Source: Gordonia oryzae
GTDB taxonomy: Bacteria; Actinomycetota; Actinomycetes; Mycobacteriales; Mycobacteriaceae
Direction: 5' to 3'
NCBI RefSeq assembly: GCF_003797185.1
Contig: NZ_RKMH01000002.1
Span: 310,001-374,000, forward strand
Length of the DNA: 64,000 nt
In this document: positions 42,967 to 52,422 of the stretch, piece after piece
Position numbering within the stretch: the first letter of the stretch is position 1
Layout: each line of letters starts with the position of its first letter
Position numbers and translations under genes: made by a program
Notes under the pieces: generated by a model
The model's input: only the letters and a program-made list of their open reading frames with translations
What the model was told of the DNA's origin: nothing
Databases searched by the model: none

Positions 42967-43797
42967 ATGGCAGAAGTCGATGTCCCAGAACAGCTCGCGG
43001 ATTTCACTGTGCTGCGCCGACTCGGTGAGGGCGGTAACGGCACTTTCTATCTCGCGGTGCCGCCGCAACGACTCGGGCTCGCCACCGACCGCGTAGTGCT
43101 CAAGGTGTTCAGCGGTGTGTGCAGCGACGACGCCTACCGGCGCGGGGTGCGCGAGCTACGCGCTTTCGCCGCGGTGCGCTCGCCCTATCTCTCGTCTCTC
43201 TACGACGCGGTGCTGCAGGGCCAGTTCATGTATGCAATGGAGTTCTTCCCGCTCGGTTCGCTGCAGGCGCCCGCGGAGGCACTGACCCGGGAGGTGGCGC
43301 TCGCCGCGCTCGCCGACGCCGCCCGTGGCGTCGACGCGTTGCACGAGGCGGGGATCGCACACGCCAACATCACCCCGTCGAGTGTGATGCTCACCGGGGG
43401 CGAGGGGCCGAAGGTACACGGCGGCAAGATCTCCGACCTCGGTCTGGCCCGGGTGCTCGCCGCCGACGAGCCGATTACCAGCTTCGCCCAGCCCGGCGCC
43501 GTGCAATACATGGATCCCGCGCTGCTCGCCGGTGATGTACCGTCGCGGGCCACCGACATCTGGTCGCTCGGCGCAGTGCTGCATCGCGCGCTGACCGGCA
43601 AGGGCGTCTACGGTGAGGTCCCCGACGCCCAGCCATTGCTGGCGATCCGCGCGGCCCTGTCGACCCCGCCCGCGCTGTCGGAGAACCTCGAACGCGCCGA
43701 ACGTGCGCTGATCGCCAATTGCCTTGCGCTGTCCGGGGAGCGGCCGGCGACCGCGGGTGAGGTGGCCGAACGGATCGACCGGCTCGCGCACGCCTGA
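42967..43797 (+). CDS. Kinase-fold protein without the catalytic Asp (pseudokinase)
   Basis: A 276-residue protein with a complete Ser/Thr kinase fold and no transmembrane or sensor domain. The Gly loop (RLGEGGNGTFYLA), the ATP-anchoring Lys (VVLKVF) and the metal-binding D of DLG are present. The catalytic loop, however, reads IAHANITPSSVML instead of HRDLKPxN: the general-base Asp is Asn, the Lys is Thr, and the Asn is Ser. I therefore predict a pseudokinase that may bind ATP and act as an allosteric partner. It starts 1 bp after the antiporter stop. Confidence 0.85.
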   Translation: MAEVDVPEQLADFTVLRRLGEGGNGTFYLAVPPQRLGLATDRVVLKVFSGVCSDDAYRRGVRELRAFAAVRSPYLSSLYDAVLQGQFMYAMEFFPLGSLQAPAEALTREVALAALADAARGVDALHEAGIAHANITPSSVMLTGGEGPKVHGGKISDLGLARVLAADEPITSFAQPGAVQYMDPALLAGDVPSRATDIWSLGAVLHRALTGKGVYGEVPDAQPLLAIRAALSTPPALSENLERAERALIANCLALSGERPATAGEVAERIDRLAHA

Positions 43798-43813
43798 CCG
43801 GCGGCGTCAGGCG
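43791..43813. terminator. Hairpin between convergent kinase genes
   Basis: CGCCTGAC at 43791-43798 pairs exactly with GTCAGGCG at 43806-43813 across a 7-nt GC-rich loop. It overlaps the stop of the pseudokinase and lies 33 bp before the stop of the convergent kinase, fitting a bidirectional terminator. Confidence 0.6.
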
Positions 43814-43845
43814 ATGCCATTCGGACTGGCCGAGGGCCGGGCGCC

Positions 43846-45591
43846 CTATGAGCCGAAAGGTGCGTTGCGCCACCACTCGTCGAGTACCTGCTCACCGGTG
43901 TGCCCGGCCCAGGTGGCCACCACCGTGTAGGGTTCGCGGGCGGAATCGTTGAAATTGGTGATCACCCACCCGTTGGCAACGGTGGTGCGCGACACCCGAA
44001 CCGGGCCCTGCGCCCACGTCCGGGGCGTGCCCGGCTGGGAACCGACAAGATCGTCGACGGTGGCGCGGTCGTCTGCGGTCGGAGTGTGCCACACCGTGTA
44101 CTGCACCCCCGAGGACGCGGTGCAGCTGATCGCGTCGAGTCCGTTGCCGGTGGCCGCCGAGCACGTCGCGTCGCCGAAGCCTTGTGCCCTGGGTCCGGCC
44201 GGCAGCAACTGCGGGAACTGTTCGGCGATCGATCTGCTTGCCGCCGACCATGTTCCGGTATCGGGACGATCGAGGAAGGCCAGTGCGCCGGCGATCACGC
44301 CGATCAGCGCGAGTACCGTCGCCAGCGATACCAGGATCGTCGTCTTGCGACGTTCGTCGCGTCCGGTGGGTGGCGGCGCGACCGGCCGTCGGCCTCGGGT
44401 CTGGACCACCTGGGTTGCGCTGTCCGGGTTTCCGGCGGGGGAGAACACCCGGCCCGACATTCCACCGGTCCGGGGGTCGGAGCGCCTCGCATCGGAGAAA
44501 CGCGGATCGGAGAAGCGTGGATCGGAGGACACCGACGTCGGCGCCCGCCGAGCACCGGTGTGGGCGCCGGGATTCGACGTCTGCCCGGTGATCAGGGCGG
44601 TGTGCATTCCCGACGGCAGCGGTGAGTTCGGTGACGGCGCCACCCCGACGGCGGTGGCGGCGGCATAGCAGAACTCCGCGCACGTGCGGTATCGCTGGTC
44701 GGGTTCCTTGGCCAGTGCGATCGAGAGGACCGTATCGAGTTCCGGCGGCAGCGTCGGTATCCGGTCTCGGACCGATGGCGGCGTGTCGTGTAGGTGTGCG
44801 CTCATCGCGGCGAGTCGATTGTCACGGGGGAACGGTGGTGCGCCGGTGAGTAATTCGACAAAGGTGCAGGCGAGCGCGTAGATGTCGGCGCGCCCGTCGA
44901 GATCGTAGCCGTGCAACTGCTCGGGGGAGGCGTAGGGCACCGAGGCGACAGTCAGCCCGGTGTCGGTGAGGTGCATGGCGTCGTCGACGGCGCGAGCGAT
45001 ACCGAAGTCGGTCAACATGATCGCGCCGGTGGTGCCGTCGTCGTCGGACTCGATCAGGATGTTGGCCGGTTTGACGTCACGATGCACCATTGCGCGCCGG
45101 TGCGCGTGATCGAGGGCGATCCCGATCTCGGAGATGATGTGCACGGCGAAGGCCGGGTCGATGCCCGTCGGGCGGCTACGGATCAGCGATGCGGCGTCGA
45201 AGCCGCGGACGTATCGCATCGCGATCCACAGCTGGCCGTTCTCGACGCCACGGTCGTAGACCGAGACGATGTTGCGGTGCTCGAGACTGCCGGCGAGGTC
45301 GGCTTCGCGTTCGAAGCGGGCACGAAAGCTCGGATCATTGGAGACCGACGGATTGAGCAACTTGATGACGTCGCGACGTGGCAGCCGCGGATGTGCCGCC
45401 ACGTACACGGTGCCCATTCCGCCGTGACCCAGAACCCGATCGATGCGGTAGCCGGCGAAGACGGTTCCTGGGCTGAGTTGGCCGTAGGGTGCCGGTGCCT
45501 GCGGATGCGTGGGGGCAGACTCGGGCGGCGCGTGCAGTTCCGGCGGCGTGGTGGGGTCCTGCCCCTCCGGCACAACCTCACCCTGCGTCAC
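43846..45591 (-). CDS. Transmembrane Ser/Thr protein kinase (PknF-like)
   Basis: A 581-residue kinase. After a Pro-rich N-terminus, residues 48-310 are the kinase: VLGHGGMGTVYVA, RDVIKLL (ATP Lys), HRDVKPANIL and TDFGIAR, then YASPEQL; all catalytic residues are present. A juxtamembrane linker with a near-repeat (DPRFSDPRFSDARRSD) precedes one membrane helix (about 420-442), and the extracellular part is about 140 residues with two Cys. It would sense an external signal and phosphorylate Thr on intracellular targets; the FHA protein and the pseudokinase of the adjoining cluster are obvious candidates. GTG 45591 follows GGGAG. Confidence 0.92.
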   Translation of the reverse strand: MTQGEVVPEGQDPTTPPELHAPPESAPTHPQAPAPYGQLSPGTVFAGYRIDRVLGHGGMGTVYVAAHPRLPRRDVIKLLNPSVSNDPSFRARFEREADLAGSLEHRNIVSVYDRGVENGQLWIAMRYVRGFDAASLIRSRPTGIDPAFAVHIISEIGIALDHAHRRAMVHRDVKPANILIESDDDGTTGAIMLTDFGIARAVDDAMHLTDTGLTVASVPYASPEQLHGYDLDGRADIYALACTFVELLTGAPPFPRDNRLAAMSAHLHDTPPSVRDRIPTLPPELDTVLSIALAKEPDQRYRTCAEFCYAAATAVGVAPSPNSPLPSGMHTALITGQTSNPGAHTGARRAPTSVSSDPRFSDPRFSDARRSDPRTGGMSGRVFSPAGNPDSATQVVQTRGRRPVAPPPTGRDERRKTTILVSLATVLALIGVIAGALAFLDRPDTGTWSAASRSIAEQFPQLLPAGPRAQGFGDATCSAATGNGLDAISCTASSGVQYTVWHTPTADDRATVDDLVGSQPGTPRTWAQGPVRVSRTTVANGWVITNFNDSAREPYTVVATWAGHTGEQVLDEWWRNAPFGS

Positions 45592-45675
45592 GTTCTCGCT
45601 CCCGGTTGCGCTCCTGGCCCTCTGCGGTACGAGTGTAGCCGGTGCATCTGCGCCGATCCGCCGGTTGTGGGCCGA

Positions 45676-46104
45676 TCAGCCGACCCGCGCGCGAGCCGCT
45701 CTGAACAGGACGACCACCAAGCCGGTGAGCAGAAACCACGCCGCACCCTGCCACACCTGCCGGCGCCCACCCGCGCGCCAGACGGTGTAGGTCCGCCGCA
45801 GCCCGCCGAGTGCGCCAACGCCGACGACGATCGAGGCGGCGACCACGAGTGCGGTGCGCAGTCCGTCCGAGGACGCCAACGCGACGATCAGTATCGCCGG
45901 ACCGAGACGATGACCACGATCCCCGTAGGTGACGGCGGAACGCAGAGTCGACGGCGCCTCCGGTCCCGGGGGGAGGACCGGACGGGCGAGAATCCGGTGG
46001 CGCGCAAGGAGCTGCCGGAAGAACCGGGCAAGGCCGTGTTGTCGGCGGCCGAGAGCCACCACGTCGGTCTCGTCGTCGGTAGCCGGGGGCCGGGCCGGCG
46101 TCAC
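45676..46104 (-). CDS. Hypothetical membrane protein
   Basis: A 142-residue protein with two hydrophobic segments (about residues 68-100 and 118-135: GPAILIVALASSDGLRTALV; GAAWFLLTGLVVVLF). The N-terminal 60 residues are hydrophilic. No family recognised. GTG 46104 has GAGGAG upstream. It is followed by the kinase gene after 84 bp on the same strand and may be expressed with it. Confidence 0.6.
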   Translation of the reverse strand: MTPARPPATDDETDVVALGRRQHGLARFFRQLLARHRILARPVLPPGPEAPSTLRSAVTYGDRGHRLGPAILIVALASSDGLRTALVVAASIVVGVGALGGLRRTYTVWRAGGRRQVWQGAAWFLLTGLVVVLFRAARARVG

Positions 46105-46247
46105 GGGTCTGCTCCTCGGTTCGACCAGCCAGAAGACCTTTCACCAGGCGAATCTCACCGGTGGTGATCGTCGTCCGCGGATGAACCGAGCACTCTCCGG
46201 CACGGTTGCGGTGGTGATCGCCGCTCGGTGGGGCATCATCGGGTGCC

Positions 46248-46694
46248 ATGGGCCTGAAGAAGATCGAGCTCTCCGTCGGGGAACTAGCCCTGCGAGCCGG
46301 GATCGCGACGTCTGCGGTGCGCTACTACGAGGAGCAAGGTCTCATCTTCTCCCGCCGCACCGCGGGCAACCAGCGCCGCTATCACCGCGCGATGCTGCGC
46401 CGGGTGGCCTTCATCAAAGCATCCCAGACCGCCGGAATCCCTCTCGCAGTGATCGCCGAGGTACTCGGAGAACTCGGTGACTCCGAATCACCGTCGACGG
46501 CCATGTGGGAAGCGGCGTCGAAACGCTGGATCGATGACCTCGATCACCGCATCGCGCTGCTGGAGAAGATGCGCGACATGATCGGTTCCTGCGTCGGATG
46601 CGGCTGCCTGTCGTTGAGTGCGTGTCATCTGCTCAATCCCGGCGACGAACTCCACCGGCAGGGGTCCGGGCCGCGTCGGTTGCTCGCGGAATGA
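46248..46694 (+). CDS. soxR: Redox-sensitive MerR-family regulator SoxR
   Basis: A 148-residue homodimeric regulator. The N-terminal MerR HTH (VGELALRAGIATSAVRYYEE) is followed by a dimerisation helix and a C-terminal cluster motif CVGCGCLSLSAC, the C-x2-C-x-C-x5-C [2Fe-2S] site of SoxR. It senses redox-cycling compounds. In actinobacteria SoxR often controls oxidoreductases and exporters; here a patatin-like gene and an MFS exporter follow. Confidence 0.93.
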   Translation: MGLKKIELSVGELALRAGIATSAVRYYEEQGLIFSRRTAGNQRRYHRAMLRRVAFIKASQTAGIPLAVIAEVLGELGDSESPSTAMWEAASKRWIDDLDHRIALLEKMRDMIGSCVGCGCLSLSACHLLNPGDELHRQGSGPRRLLAE

Positions 46695-46740
46695 GACCAC
46701 TCCCCGGCAGACCGCGAGGCGCCCGGCCTAGGGTGGACAC

Positions 46741-47736
46741 ATGGCCGGAGGTTCACGGGTGGCCCTTGCCCTGGGTAGTGGAGGTGCGCGCGGGTACGCC
46801 CATATCGGAGCGATCGCCGAACTCGAGGCCCGCGGCTTCTCCCTGGTCAGCGTCGCCGGCTCGTCGATGGGCGCCCTGGTTGGCGGATTGTATTGTGCCG
46901 GTGGACTCGCCGAGTACGTCGAGTGGATCAGCGGCCTCAGCCAACTCGACGTCATGCGACTGCTCGACGTGTCGCTGACCAAGTCGGGTGGGGTCATCGG
47001 AGCCGAACGCATCATCGCGCGCGTACAGGACATCCTCGGCGACGTAGCGATCGAGGACCTGTCCATCCCGTTCACCGCAGTGGCCACGGACCTCGGTGCC
47101 GGCCGGTCGGTGTGGTTTCAGCGCGGGCGACTCGTCGACGCGATCCGTGCGTCGATCGCGATCCCCGGAGTCATCGCACCCCATCTGCTAGACGGTCGGC
47201 TGCTCGCCGACGGCGGCATCCTCGACCCGTTGCCGGTGGCGCCGACCTCCGCGGTCGCCAGCGACGTCACCATCGGCGTGGTCCTCGACGGGGAGGGCGG
47301 CTCCGTGGCACGCGCGGCCCGGGAGACCAAGGTCAAGGGCGTCATCCGACGCAATGTCGACCCCATCCTGTCAAGCGAATTCGTGCGCTCGGTACGCGAC
47401 CGCATCGGTCTCGACCCGCACGCCGACACCCCGGATTCCGCCGAGACAGTTGCGTCGGGGACCGCGGACATCGGGTCGGCGGGCGAGGAGCCGGGCAGTG
47501 TACCCACGACCGGTGAGCCCAAGGCCATGGGCCGCATCGAGGTACTCAGCCGGTCCCTCGACATCATGTCGATCGCGCTGACCCGACATCAGATCGCCGG
47601 GTATCCGCCCGACATCCTCATCGAGATCCCGCGGAAGTCGGTGCGCGCGATGGACTTTCATAAGGCCTCGGAGATGATCGAACTCGGCCGATCGAAGACC
47701 GCCGAGGCACTCGACCGGCTTCCCGAACTCCCATGA
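46741..47736 (+). CDS. Patatin-like phospholipase (RssA/NTE-like)
   Basis: A 331-residue serine lipase. The oxyanion loop is GSGGARGYAHIG, the nucleophile elbow is AGSSMGALVGG (Ser about residue 42) and the catalytic Asp lies in LLADGGILDP (DGG about 160). There is no signal peptide. It would hydrolyse phospholipids or other acyl esters at the inner membrane face. The C-terminal 110 residues are extra and partly charged. Its stop is 10 bp before the MFS gene, so the two may be co-transcribed. Confidence 0.88.
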   Translation: MAGGSRVALALGSGGARGYAHIGAIAELEARGFSLVSVAGSSMGALVGGLYCAGGLAEYVEWISGLSQLDVMRLLDVSLTKSGGVIGAERIIARVQDILGDVAIEDLSIPFTAVATDLGAGRSVWFQRGRLVDAIRASIAIPGVIAPHLLDGRLLADGGILDPLPVAPTSAVASDVTIGVVLDGEGGSVARAARETKVKGVIRRNVDPILSSEFVRSVRDRIGLDPHADTPDSAETVASGTADIGSAGEEPGSVPTTGEPKAMGRIEVLSRSLDIMSIALTRHQIAGYPPDILIEIPRKSVRAMDFHKASEMIELGRSKTAEALDRLPELP

Positions 47737-47746
47737 GCGACCGCAG

Positions 47747-48967
47747 ATGAAACAGATCCCCCGCGGAATCTGGGTGTTGCTGAGCGCGAATGTGGTCATC
47801 GCTCTCGGCTTCGGCCTGATCGCCCCAGCGCTACCGAGTTTCGCGCGTAGCTTCGACGTCGGCTACACGGCGGTGTCGGCGGTGGTGTCGGCATTCGCGG
47901 TGATGCGTCTGCTGTTCGCCCCGGCGACCGGACGGTTGGTCACACTGCTCGGCGCACGCCGAATCTATTTGTCCGGCCTGCTGATCGTCGCCGCGAGTAC
48001 CTTCGCGTGTGCCTTCGCGCGGAGTTACGTGCAGCTGCTGATCTTCCGGGGTCTCGGTGGGATTGGGTCGACGATGTTCACCGTATCGGCGTTGGCTTTG
48101 CTGATCCGATTGTCGCCCAACGATATCCGTGGCCGGGTGGCCGGGTTCTTCTCCGCGGGTTTCTTGATGGGCAACATCACCGGCCCGCTGGTGGGTGCGG
48201 CGCTGGTCGGGTTCGGGTTGCGGATGCCGTTCGTCGTGTACGCGGTCGCTTTGGTGATCGCGTCACTGGTGGTGGCCACCCAGCTCCGCGACAGTGGTGC
48301 CCCGCCCACCGAGACCGGCGCACATCCAGTGATGACGCTGCGGACGGCGCTGCGCGACAGCGCCTATCGGGCGATCTTGGCGTCCAACTTCACCCAGGGC
48401 TGGGCGTCGATGGGCGTGCGGGTGGCGGTGGTGCCGCTGTTCATCACCGATGGTTTGGGCCAGGAACCCGCCATGGCCGGTGTGGTGCTGGCGGTATACG
48501 CCGTCGGCAACGTCGCCGCGATCCTGGCGGCCGGCCGCTTCTCCGACCGCCACGGACGCCGCAAGGTGATGCTGCCCGGCCTGCTCATCATGGCGGTCTC
48601 GACCGCAGTGCTCGGCTTCGCGCCGAATATCTGGGTGGCCTTGGGGCTCTCGGTGCTCGCCGGCGTCGGCTCCGGGTTGTTCGCGCCGACCCATCAGGCC
48701 GCGCTGGCCGACGTACTCGGTGCCCGTCAACAGGGTGGATCGGCGCTGGCCGCCTACGGCATGTCGTCTGATCTGGGCGCCATCGGCGGGCCGGTGATCG
48801 TCGGATACGTTGCCGACAGAGTCGGATTCGGGCCGGCCTTCGTCTTCACCGCCGCGGTCGCGGCGTTCGCCTTCGTGATATGGCTCTTCGCCCGGGAAAC
48901 CGCCCCGGAGGTGCTCGGCGCACCGGCCACCCCGACCGACCCGAAGACACCGACCACTCCCGACTAA
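47747..48967 (+). CDS. MFS drug-type exporter
   Basis: A 406-residue transporter with 12 predicted helices. The MFS motif A-like turn between helices 2 and 3 ([16 protein letters not shown]) and its repeat between helices 8 and 9 ([17 protein letters not shown]) are clear. It resembles drug-efflux-type members. It starts 10 bp after the patatin gene and ends 11 bp before the arginine deiminase. The substrate is unknown. Control by SoxR upstream is possible. Confidence 0.85.
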   Translation: MKQIPRGIWVLLSANVVIALGFGLIAPALPSFARSFDVGYTAVSAVVSAFAVMRLLFAPATGRLVTLLGARRIYLSGLLIVAASTFACAFARSYVQLLIFRGLGGIGSTMFTVSALALLIRLSPNDIRGRVAGFFSAGFLMGNITGPLVGAALVGFGLRMPFVVYAVALVIASLVVATQLRDSGAPPTETGAHPVMTLRTALRDSAYRAILASNFTQGWASMGVRVAVVPLFITDGLGQEPAMAGVVLAVYAVGNVAAILAAGRFSDRHGRRKVMLPGLLIMAVSTAVLGFAPNIWVALGLSVLAGVGSGLFAPTHQAALADVLGARQQGGSALAAYGMSSDLGAIGGPVIVGYVADRVGFGPAFVFTAAVAAFAFVIWLFARETAPEVLGAPATPTDPKTPTTPD

Positions 48968-48978
48968 CGTATGAGGGC

Positions 48979-50247
48979 ATGGCGAGGAACCCCGAATCCG
49001 CCGCGCACAGTGATACCTCCGCACAGCCCGGCCCGTTCGTCCTGGGATGCACCACCGAGGTGGGCCGACTGCGTGCGGTGATGATGCATCGCCCCGGCCC
49101 GGAGCTGGCGCGGCTGACCACCGCAAACGACACCGACGACTACCTCTTTGCCCGGGTTCCCGACCTCGCACGCGCCCGCGACGAGCACGATGCCTTCGCC
49201 GACGCGCTGCGCGACCGGGGGGTCGAGGTCTTGTTACTCGGTGATCTGCTGACCGAGGCGATCGAACACAGTGGGGCGGCACGCATCCAGGGCATCTCGG
49301 CAGCCGTCGGGGTGCGCAGGCTCGGCCGGCACCTCGCCGATGAGCTCAGCCGATACTTGCGGGCCCTGCCGTCCGCCGACCTCGCCCGCGTCCTCACCGC
49401 CGGGATCACCTTCGGCGAACTGCCCGACATCAACGTCTCGACGTCGTCGTCGCTGGTGCGGCAGATGCATCGCGGCGACGAGTTCGCGATCGAACCGCTA
49501 CCCAATGCGCTCTACAGCCGCGACAGTTCGTTCTGGGTGGGTTCGCGGTTCGCGATCTCGTCGCTGGCGCGTCGGGCGCGGGCCCGCGAGGCGTCGCTCG
49601 TCGACCTGATCTACGCCCATCACCCGCGATTCCTCGGGGCGCGGCGGGCCTACGAGTCCCGGGTGGCACCGGTGGAGGGCGGCGACGTCTTGCTGCTCGC
49701 ACCCGGTGTCGTCGCGGTCGGCGTGGGGGAGCGCACCACCCCCGCCGGTGCGGAGGCACTCGCCCAGAGTCTGTTCGCCGATGCCCTCGCCCATACCGTC
49801 CTCGCGATCCCGATCGATCGGAACGGGGTGTTCATGCACCTGGGGACGATGTGCACCATGGTCGACGCCGAGCAGTTCCTGGTGCACCCGGTGATGGCAG
49901 AAGGCATGTCCGCCTTTGCTGTTCGTGGTGACGGCACGGGTGGGGTGAGTGTGTCGCAGGCGCGTCCGTTCGCCGAGGCCGCGGCCGAGGCGATGGGCCG
50001 GGACGCCATCACGCTGATCGAGCCCGACCTCGCGAGCGGGGTGGCCGACCCGGGCCGCTGGAACGACAGCAGCAACACTCTCGCTGTTGAGCCCGGCGTC
50101 GTCGTGTCCTACCGCCATAACTCCGACACCAACCGACGGCTGCGGGAGTCGGGCATCGAGGTCATCGAGATTGACGGTTCCGAACTCGACGCGGGGCGTG
50201 GTGGTCCACGCTGCATGGCCTGCCCGCTCGCACGTGACGAGATCTGA
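48979..50247 (+). CDS. arcA: Arginine deiminase
   Basis: A 422-residue enzyme converting arginine to citrulline and ammonia. Recognised motifs: the Arg-binding [16 protein letters not shown] (Asp), the Glu in VEGGDVLLL, and the catalytic Cys in [10 protein letters not shown] at the C-terminus. The usual F-M-H-L-D-T motif reads [11 protein letters not shown]: the Asp next to the catalytic His is Gly here. In known deiminases this Asp contacts the guanidino group. The enzyme may be slow or have altered substrate use. No arcB or arcC is nearby; it sits between the MFS gene and a GntR regulator. Confidence 0.88.
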   Translation: MARNPESAAHSDTSAQPGPFVLGCTTEVGRLRAVMMHRPGPELARLTTANDTDDYLFARVPDLARARDEHDAFADALRDRGVEVLLLGDLLTEAIEHSGAARIQGISAAVGVRRLGRHLADELSRYLRALPSADLARVLTAGITFGELPDINVSTSSSLVRQMHRGDEFAIEPLPNALYSRDSSFWVGSRFAISSLARRARAREASLVDLIYAHHPRFLGARRAYESRVAPVEGGDVLLLAPGVVAVGVGERTTPAGAEALAQSLFADALAHTVLAIPIDRNGVFMHLGTMCTMVDAEQFLVHPVMAEGMSAFAVRGDGTGGVSVSQARPFAEAAAEAMGRDAITLIEPDLASGVADPGRWNDSSNTLAVEPGVVVSYRHNSDTNRRLRESGIEVIEIDGSELDAGRGGPRCMACPLARDEI

Positions 50248-50253
50248 GGCATC

Positions 50254-50649
50254 GTGACCACCGACCCCAACCTCCCCATCCACCTCGCCGGGCTGCTGCG
50301 CATCGATCCCGCCGCGGCGCGCCCGCCGTACGAGCAGATCCGGCTGGGCGTGATCGAGCTGATCGGGTCGGGGAAGATCTTGGTGGGGGCGCGGATTCCG
50401 ACGGTCCGGGCACTGGCGTCGGATCTGCGGCTCGCGCCCAACACGGTTGCACGCAGCTACCGCGAACTCGAGGCGGGCGGCATCATCGAGACCCGCGGAC
50501 GTCACGGATCGTTTATCAAGGCCGGCCCCGACACCCGGCTCGCGGCCGCCCAGAACACCACCATCGAGCATGTGAAAAGCCTGCGTGCGCTGGGGTTCGA
50601 CGACGCGGCGATCCTCGACCTGCTGCGGCGCGCTCTCGGTGGGAGATGA
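50254..50649 (+). CDS. GntR-family regulator, YtrA type
   Basis: A 131-residue regulator with a winged HTH (PPYEQIRLGVIELIGSGKI, VRALASDLRLAPNTVARSYREL) and a short helical C-terminus as in the YtrA subgroup, which usually controls an ABC transporter operon. Here the arginine deiminase gene precedes it by 6 bp. No adjacent ABC transporter is seen. GTG start at 50254. Confidence 0.88.
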   Translation: MTTDPNLPIHLAGLLRIDPAAARPPYEQIRLGVIELIGSGKILVGARIPTVRALASDLRLAPNTVARSYRELEAGGIIETRGRHGSFIKAGPDTRLAAAQNTTIEHVKSLRALGFDDAAILDLLRRALGGR

Positions 50650-50768
50650 CGTTCATTCACCACGAGTGGTGTTTGTGTGAGGTGGTGCCTGAAGGGGGCG
50701 GGTGTCGGACCGCACCGAGGAGCCCGGCACCTACCGTCGATCGGGTGCCCTCTCACGTCGATCGGGTA

Positions 50769-52367
50769 TCAGCCCCAGCTGGGCAACCAGATCTCCTGCC
50801 GCCACATCGTCGGCGAGATGGGAGATGCGGTCAGGATCGGCCACAGCCAGACGGCGTTGGCGACGACGAGCCCCACATAGAGGGCGACGACGATGACCGC
50901 GAGCGCCTGTCTCTCCGGTCTGGTGCCCGGCACGGCGCGTCGCGATCCGCGCAGGATGTCGCCGCAGGCCAGGGCCAATCCCATCACCAGGAACGGCGCG
51001 AGCACCGTCGCGTAGAAGAAGTACATCTGACGGTCGAGTTCGATGAACCACGGCAGATAGCCGGCGGCGTAGGCGGTGACGACCGCGGCGTAGCGCCAGT
51101 CGCGTCGCACGAACCACGACCACACGCCCCAGAGGAGCATCGGTATCGACAACCACCACATCGCCGGTGAGCCGATGAGCATCTGCGCGCGAACACATTC
51201 CCCGCCGCCACATTGGTCGGGTCCGTTCTCCAGGGCATAGAGCATGGGCCGCAGGCTCATCGGCCACGTCCACGGTTTGGATTCCCACGGGTGGTGGTTG
51301 CCTGCCGAGTTGGTGAGATGCTCGTGGAAGTTCAGGACACCGGCCTCGTAGTACCAGAGTGAGCGCCACGCGCCGGGCAACCACGACCACGTGCCGCCGG
51401 TGCCGATGGTGTTGCCGACCTGATAGCGGTACACCGACGTCTCGCTGGAGAACCACGGGATGAACGTCGCCAGATAGATCGCGATCGGCATCACCGCAAG
51501 GCTCATACCCGCCGGGACGACGTCGCGACGCAGCGTGCCCAGCCACGGGCGCTGCACGTGATAGGCCTTGCGGGCGGCGACGTCGAAGCCCACCGAGAGC
51601 AGCCCGAAGAAGATGATGTAGTAGATCCCCGACCACTTGGTGCCGCAGGTCAGCCCGAGCATGACGCCCGCGGTGAAGCGATACCAGCGAAATCCCAGGC
51701 GCGGGCCGAACACCGAATCGTGAATGCGGCCTTCCAGATACACCTTGTGGATGCGGGCCCGCACCTGGTCGCGGTCGGCGATCAGCGCGGCGAAGGTCGC
51801 CACGACGAACAGTGCCTGGAAGATGTCGAGCATGCCCAGCCGTGACTGCACGACGAGTACGCCGTCGCAGATCGCGAAGATCCCGGCGATCGCGCCGATC
51901 AGGGTGGACCGGGTCAGGCGTCGTACGACGAGGTAGATCATCACCACGATCGCGATGCCCGACAGCGCCGAGATCACCCGCCACCCGAGGGGGGTGTAGC
52001 CGAACATGGCCTCGCCGGCGGCGAGCAGCCATTTGCCGACCGGTGGATGCACGACCAGCCCGTAGGCCGGGTTGTCCTCGATCCAATTGCCGCCAGTGAG
52101 GACTTGCCAGCCCTGCGGGACGTAGTGCTTCTCGTCGAAGATCGGGGTGCCGTCGTCGGTCGGCGTGTTCAGCGACCAGAAGCGTGTGATCGTCGCGAGC
52201 AACGTGACGACGAGGCCGACGATCAGTCCGCGAACCCGATCGGGAGCGCCGAATACCGGCGTCGGGATCTCCGGACCCGGCCGTGGCGCGGTCGGGTGCG
52301 CCGACGCCGTGATCTCGGCGCTGAGGTGTCGGTCGCGCTGGGCGACGTCGCCGGCGGTGAGGGTCAC
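50769..52367 (-). CDS. pmt: Protein O-mannosyltransferase
   Basis: A 532-residue GT-C fold enzyme with about 11 membrane helices. The catalytic Asp-Glu is in IFDEKHYVPQGW (first luminal loop), followed by HPPVGKWLLAAGEAMFG and GWRVISALSG, typical of Pmt. It transfers mannose from polyprenyl phosphate to Ser/Thr of exported proteins. GTG 52367 is chosen from the distance to the rsmI start, with no strong ribosome site. It is divergent from rsmI, a linkage common in actinobacteria. Confidence 0.93.
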   Translation of the reverse strand: MTLTAGDVAQRDRHLSAEITASAHPTAPRPGPEIPTPVFGAPDRVRGLIVGLVVTLLATITRFWSLNTPTDDGTPIFDEKHYVPQGWQVLTGGNWIEDNPAYGLVVHPPVGKWLLAAGEAMFGYTPLGWRVISALSGIAIVVMIYLVVRRLTRSTLIGAIAGIFAICDGVLVVQSRLGMLDIFQALFVVATFAALIADRDQVRARIHKVYLEGRIHDSVFGPRLGFRWYRFTAGVMLGLTCGTKWSGIYYIIFFGLLSVGFDVAARKAYHVQRPWLGTLRRDVVPAGMSLAVMPIAIYLATFIPWFSSETSVYRYQVGNTIGTGGTWSWLPGAWRSLWYYEAGVLNFHEHLTNSAGNHHPWESKPWTWPMSLRPMLYALENGPDQCGGGECVRAQMLIGSPAMWWLSIPMLLWGVWSWFVRRDWRYAAVVTAYAAGYLPWFIELDRQMYFFYATVLAPFLVMGLALACGDILRGSRRAVPGTRPERQALAVIVVALYVGLVVANAVWLWPILTASPISPTMWRQEIWLPSWG

Positions 52368-52422
52368 TCGTCCGATCGTAATGGTCGCCGGACGGCGACC
52401 GGCCGGGCCGTAGGCTTGCGGG

